Below are positions 59,666 through 64,000 of a stretch of DNA of 64,000 nucleotides, piece by piece. The DNA comes from Pogonophryne albipinna (lineage: Eukaryota > Chordata > Actinopteri > Perciformes > Artedidraconidae), in the NCBI GenBank assembly GCA_028583405.1, contig JAPTMU010000278.1, positions 124,001 through 188,000 on the forward strand, written 5' to 3'. Position 1 is the stretch's first letter. Each line of letters opens with the position of its first letter. Both the position numbers and the translations under genes were made by a program. The notes under the pieces are model-generated. The model had not been told where the DNA came from. It ran no database searches and worked only from the letters and a program-made list of their open reading frames with translations.

Positions 59666-61855
59666 TTAGTTTAAAGCCCCAGTGTAAGAGTGAACAGAGG
59701 CGGAGTCTGCCTGTTTTCCAATGTGTTTTGTTTGTTGGCTGCTGCTACCCAAACCAACATCCTCACAAGCATTGACTGTTGGAATGTCATTATGCTCCAC
59801 ATGTGGAACAACAAAGGCTTCTTCAGGTGTGTCTTGTATCATAATGATATTGCTCTGATCAGCAGCAAGACTGTTTTCACCACTACCATGGTCTACATCT
59901 GCAACCTCCTCCTCATTGCTGTTAACAGTCGAACTAGGACTGTCACTTACCTCGTCATTGTTACTCACCCTGCTTTTCCTTCTAGGCTGTTGTTCTTTGG
60001 TGAAATAGAAAATGGTGGGCACTGCAGTGTTTTTCAGACATCTCCTTCCCTAATACAAATAATAATCAAAAACACATAAAATAACTTTTTGAGGTCTGTA
60101 GATATTCATCTTTCTTTTGAATAATATTGTTTTAAATTTAAGAGTGCATTATAAAAGACAATAGAGGGCCAACATGTTAACTATGAGTTAATCCATTCAA
60201 CAATTACATGTTTCCAAGATTCAGATTCAAAGGATTTATGTCATATGCACATAGGCTACAGTGTAGGAATGGCAATGAAAATCTTCTGTCCCGAGCTCCT
60301 CCAACGATGCAACATCGTTATATAAGACATAAAACAATAAAAGAAATTCAAAATTAAATTAAGAATAATAAATTAGTGCAGGCAGAAATCTATATACACG
60401 TAAATATAATAAGACATATGCAACAACAGAATGTAAAGATAAATATTGTATAGTAAAATGAAATTAAATCCTTTTTTTTTTACAGTGATAGCTGTTAAGA
60501 TAAATAAGTTATAAGATGACAACAGATGAATGAATGTTGCTATTAAAATAATGTAAAAAAAGTAATATAATTCATCTGTTTTTAACATAGAGTATGTGGG
60601 GGAAATGGCAATTCTCTATCTCTGATAAAGAGTCTTTGCCTAAATTGAAGAGAAATGTGATGGTTTGCAAAAAAAATCGATTTCTATGTTTCTATACTTA
60701 ACTGGCAAAATCTTAATTTGGCCTTTAATCAAAAGAACATTACTCATCACTGATGTGCAAGCTGTGCCATAACAATTATTTAGCATTGTATGATGTAGAA
60801 CATGTATTTAATTAGTAACAACAATTTACACTCACAAATGGAACCAAGTTATTTAAAAAAAAAAAGGATCTGTACCCATGAGTCCGTGCTGAAGTGATGA
60901 CTCTCAAAGTGTTCACTGCACAGGCGAGAAGAAACGTTGGGGGTCCATTTATTCCTCCGGATGTTCAGCACCCACTGGTCCAGCCTGTCTGGATCACCTA
61001 AAGGAAAGCTTTATTCAAAAATACATGAAAACCGACCCAAAGACAACAGGAGGGTTAATGCCATATTCACTTAATAACGCATGAACAACTTTTACAAATA
61101 TTTCTATATAGTCTGTGTTGGTAAATGTAATCTAGGTTGCACATTATCCTGCTGAAATACATGCATGGGCCAAGTTACTGCGTGGCACTTTGGTTTTGAT
61201 AAAACAGTGTAGTTCCACTATATAAACGTTACATTCATAATCAAACGAGACAATATGCAAGATAAATAGCTATTTGTTGTTATTCTTAATGCTTGTCATT
61301 CACACGTTAAGAAAATAAAATAAGTACCGATACATAGCAGAACAATTGTGGCGATGTTCAGCTTAATAAGCCTTGTTCAACATCATTTCTTTAGCTAATA
61401 CTATAGAAGGCTGCAGGCGAACCAATTCCGCGTTTCGCTGCATTCCTTGATCTCCAGTTATAGCGCCGGGCTCCGCCGCTGGCCGAAGCTAACGGAGCCG
61501 CAAAGGGCTAGCTACGGCTCCGGCTAGCTACGGCGGCGGACTCCGGCGGCCACCACTTGGATAATTGGGTCCCCTTTTAAGATTTGCTCCCATTTAGCAT
61601 TATGGGCGTCATAGCCATAGACTATAAAAGTCTTACCCAAGGCTGAATCATAAACTAAACTGTATATATACACATGTATAAAGGGTTACGTCCTTAGCTG
61701 GCTAATAAGCTACATAACAAGCTAAGCTAACAAGCACACACAAACACCTGCTAACGGGGTTAACATGTATAATATTATAATTTTACTCACCGAAAAAAGC
61801 TGAGAGTAGACTTCTTGGAAGTTCTGTTAGTACATTCAAGCGCACAGCACGACAT
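59666..61855 (-). CDS. THAP-domain protein, three exons, right arm copy
   Basis: Exons 61855-61791, 61008-60876 and 60049-59666 on the minus strand mirror the left copy and keep the same phases. The THAP domain is unchanged (MSCCALECTNRT, RLCSEHF, AVPTIF). A one-base deletion near 59,727 (ACACATTGG against ACAACATTGG on the left) changes the last residues, so the tail ends HIGKQADSASVHSYTGALN here. Which tail is ancestral cannot be told from this window. The lack of a catalytic domain suggests a truncated transposase derivative or an exon set whose later exons are missing. Confidence 0.72.
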
Positions 61856-61929
61856 TTTAATTGTCTGGTATTTGTAACAATATTCCCACAATCACCACGA
61901 ACACGGCTAAAGGGTCAAGTACAGTACTA

Positions 61930-62591
61930 TAGGCGCATTCACACCGCAGTACTTTTCCCACAAAGGTTCATGAGAACTTAGTTCATGAGAACTCTTTTGT
62001 CGCGTTCACACCAAAAAGAGCCGGTACTAAAATTAGTTCATGAGAACCTTTTTACCCGCACGAAAGTCCCTGCTCTCTAGCAGGGACTTTCGTGCGGCTC
62101 TCTTGTGAGAAAAGAGCTATATTTCTGATTGGCTGGGCGGATTGCAAACCACGCCCCGTAAAACTCCCAAAAAGTTTTGTGAAGCAGCCATTTTATTATC
62201 CTCGCATTAGCATTATTAGCATTAGCATTAGCCCAGCGCAGAAACGCAGAGAGACTAACTTATGGCAACACAAAATAAAACATGGGAGCGGTGGAGATGA
62301 GGAGGTGTCGGCGTTCTGGCGATTTACTCGGAAGCCAGTCCCCAACTCCGGGGACTTCCGGCCGGGGACTTTGGGCGGCAGTATACGCCGTGAAGTGGTT
62401 TGCGGCCTGCCAGTAAACCCAAAGCAGAAGAAGAAGAAGTGACGTCAGCGGCTTCATTTGTCTAATCCTCCCCCAGGGACTTATTCCGGTGTGAACGCGA
62501 TCTGTACTTAGTTCATGAGAACTAAAGAGTTCTCATGAACTAAGTTCTCATGAACCTTTGTGGGAAAAGTACTGCGGTGTGAATGCGCCTT
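61930..62591. mobile_element. Foldback MITE, right arm copy
   Basis: Mirror of 11,174-11,836 with the same long inverted ends. The inner hairpin around AGTCCCTGCTCTCTAGCAGG is also present. Confidence 0.75.
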
Positions 62592-63372
62592 ATGACTAAC
62601 TAACGTTGTAGCCTCTATGGTTGTAGCCTAGCAGAGTGGACAAGTTGCTGTTAGCTGACAGTGAGGCATATACGTGTCCATCAAAGTGACCACGCCCTAA
62701 GTTATGCAAAAACTTTAAGACCTAATATAAATAAAAGGGTCGTGTTAGAAAACAATTCACTCACAGATCCATAATCATGAAGGTGGAATCTAACTATATC
62801 GATAATAAAAATGTATGGAGCCAGGGGTAGAAACATGTTTTTTTCTGCTGTAAAATTGGGCATTTTAACATGGGTCTATGCAGACCCGGCGTCATGGGCG
62901 GGCCCCATGGGGCCGGGCCCGCCCATCCAGGATTTGGGCCCGCCGTTTTAATCAGGGCTGAATACCACATTTTTATTGTTTTATTATTATGTTTATTGTT
63001 GTTATTTGTAGGGCTTTGTCCTAATATTTATTTTTGTATTAGTTTAATATAATTTTTTTATTTTGCTAGGAAATTCTGAATGAAAGGCTGCGCGCAAGAC
63101 TGGTTTTTCGCTGGGTTGAGTCGTGTGGGTTTTTGAGTGAGATGCGGCACAGCAGCCTGTCAGTTAGTTTACTCTTGCTAGTGGTTCACGAAAGGAATAT
63201 GGCAACTCAGCGCAGATGCAGGCACATTAGAAGAAACCAGTTAGGCCTGTTACCAACGAGCAAGCAAGTCAGCTGGCAATCAATTATATTTTGAAGAGAA
63301 ATTTACTCTCAAGCCGGCTCTCTCACAAACTCCTGCTCTGTGCGCAAGCAGACCGCTGCACAGGCTCTCTGC

Positions 63373-63413
<41 letters not shown>

Positions 63414-63860
63414 GCTCAACCTCACTCCACCTCTCCACCCTGTGTGCGCTCAAGTTTGCCTGCGTGCTTGCCCAAGTTGGCACAGCGTTACAAATGTGCC
63501 ACAAAACCAACCAATGGATACATAAGACCGTCAACAGCCTTATGGCAACCTAAAACCCCTCTCTTTCAACAATTCACGAGCGGCTCCCTCCCAGGAGTTC
63601 AAAACTTTTAATCTCAATCAGATCCGATCAGATTTTGAAATCCCATTTTTTGTGATCCAGGATCAGACAAGTCGGCCAAATGTTGTCCCTGGAGTTCAAA
63701 GCAATTCAGGATAGGATCAGCCTGATCCAGATTACGACTTTTCAAGATGACTAGATCCTGAATATCAGTGCTTTAATCCTACCGAGCGCCATCTAGTGGA
63801 TATCAAAAATAATACAAGGAAGACAAGAGACAACATTGCAGAGACATCTATTGTCCGCGA
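62592..63860. other. Unassigned arm sequence with a (CT)n tract
   Basis: Mirror of 9,870-11,173. The CT repeat (about 63,377-63,410) is shorter than its GA partner. No gene is supported. Confidence 0.45.
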
Positions 63861-64000
63861 TTACTTTTGAAAGGTGATGACAGATGATGGACTTTTTTTT
63901 GGTTGACGATGATCCTCTGTGCTGCTTTTACGACTCTCTGGAGCCTCATCCTGTCGGCCTCAGTGCAGCTGGCGTACCACACTGTGATGCAGTATGTCAA
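63861..64000 (-). pseudogene. LINE reverse transcriptase end, right arm copy, cut by the window
   Basis: The last bases are the reverse complement of 9,748-9,880 (the thumb region of the LINE remnant), so the inverted repeat continues beyond the window. Confidence 0.9.

Larger units (their letters stand above)
33577..64000 (-). repeat. Right arm of giant palindrome (runs off the window)
   Basis: Reverse-complement counterpart of the left arm. It carries two sizeable segments the left arm lacks: a Tc1 element (36,414-37,979) and the HECT/integrase core (38,103-47,975). It also has about 140 extra bp near 34,660-34,800. Sampled stretches differ from the left arm by under 1% in the hAT/SGNH part and by about 6% inside the inner element. 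Confidence 0.95.

Noticed and set aside
9748..64000. Simple sequencing hairpin artefact as the whole explanation
   Set aside because: The arms differ by point changes, a Tc1 insertion, a 9.9-kb deletion and rearranged minisatellites, so one molecule read twice cannot account for it. A mis-join of two haplotypes remains open.

Overview
The window reads as teleost fish genomic DNA rich in mobile elements. The fish signs are a V-set immunoglobulin gene of the butyrophilin/MOG type, Tc1 elements, hAT-type MITEs, an L2/Rex-like LINE, a tRNA-derived SINE with the usual fish 3' tail, and spliced genes with GT-AG introns. No host housekeeping gene was recognised.

Bases 1-9,700 are single-copy relative to the rest of the window. 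They hold a 170-bp tandem repeat, a broken Maverick/Polinton-type integrase (minus strand), a long GT microsatellite, a 63-bp tandem repeat, a decayed Ig V-set/transmembrane gene (3,912-5,873), two Tc1 fragments, a clean hAT MITE with an 8-bp target duplication (6,411-7,444), and a broken LINE reverse transcriptase (about 8,830-9,870).

Bases 9,748-64,000 form one giant inverted repeat. The left arm (9,748-33,531) and right arm (33,577 to past the window end) face each other across a 45-bp centre. From outside in, both arms carry the LINE tail, a foldback MITE, a three-exon THAP-domain gene, a broken SGNH-hydrolase-like gene, a broken hAT-like BED-finger transposase, a large GC-rich minisatellite, and then the element below. 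The arms differ by insertions, by a 9.9-kb deletion and by point changes, so one is not a simple copy of the other.

The most interesting unit is the element on each side of the axis. The right copy (about 33,555-49,645) carries two genes whose predicted exons join in frame without stops: a HECT-type ubiquitin ligase-like gene (11 exons, 938 codons, plus strand) and a DDE integrase with an N-terminal helix-turn-helix (4 exons, 483 codons, minus strand, IS3EU-like). The left copy (about 28,390-33,555) lacks both genes through one deletion of about 9.87 kb. Each end of the element carries an array of the 6-bp motif ACNNGT (mostly ACTAGT). The outer half of the array has single sites every 20-21 bp. 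The inner half has paired sites (mostly ACTAGTTAACTAGT) every 30-31 bp. Further copies lie in the integrase 5' leader. The axis of the palindrome falls on one such paired site. This phased two-register array, the integrase and the HECT gene together are the best candidate for an undescribed system: a large transposon with a helically phased binding platform at each end.

Exon boundaries were placed by eye from splice consensus and reading frame. Family names rest on motif recognition, without database searches.
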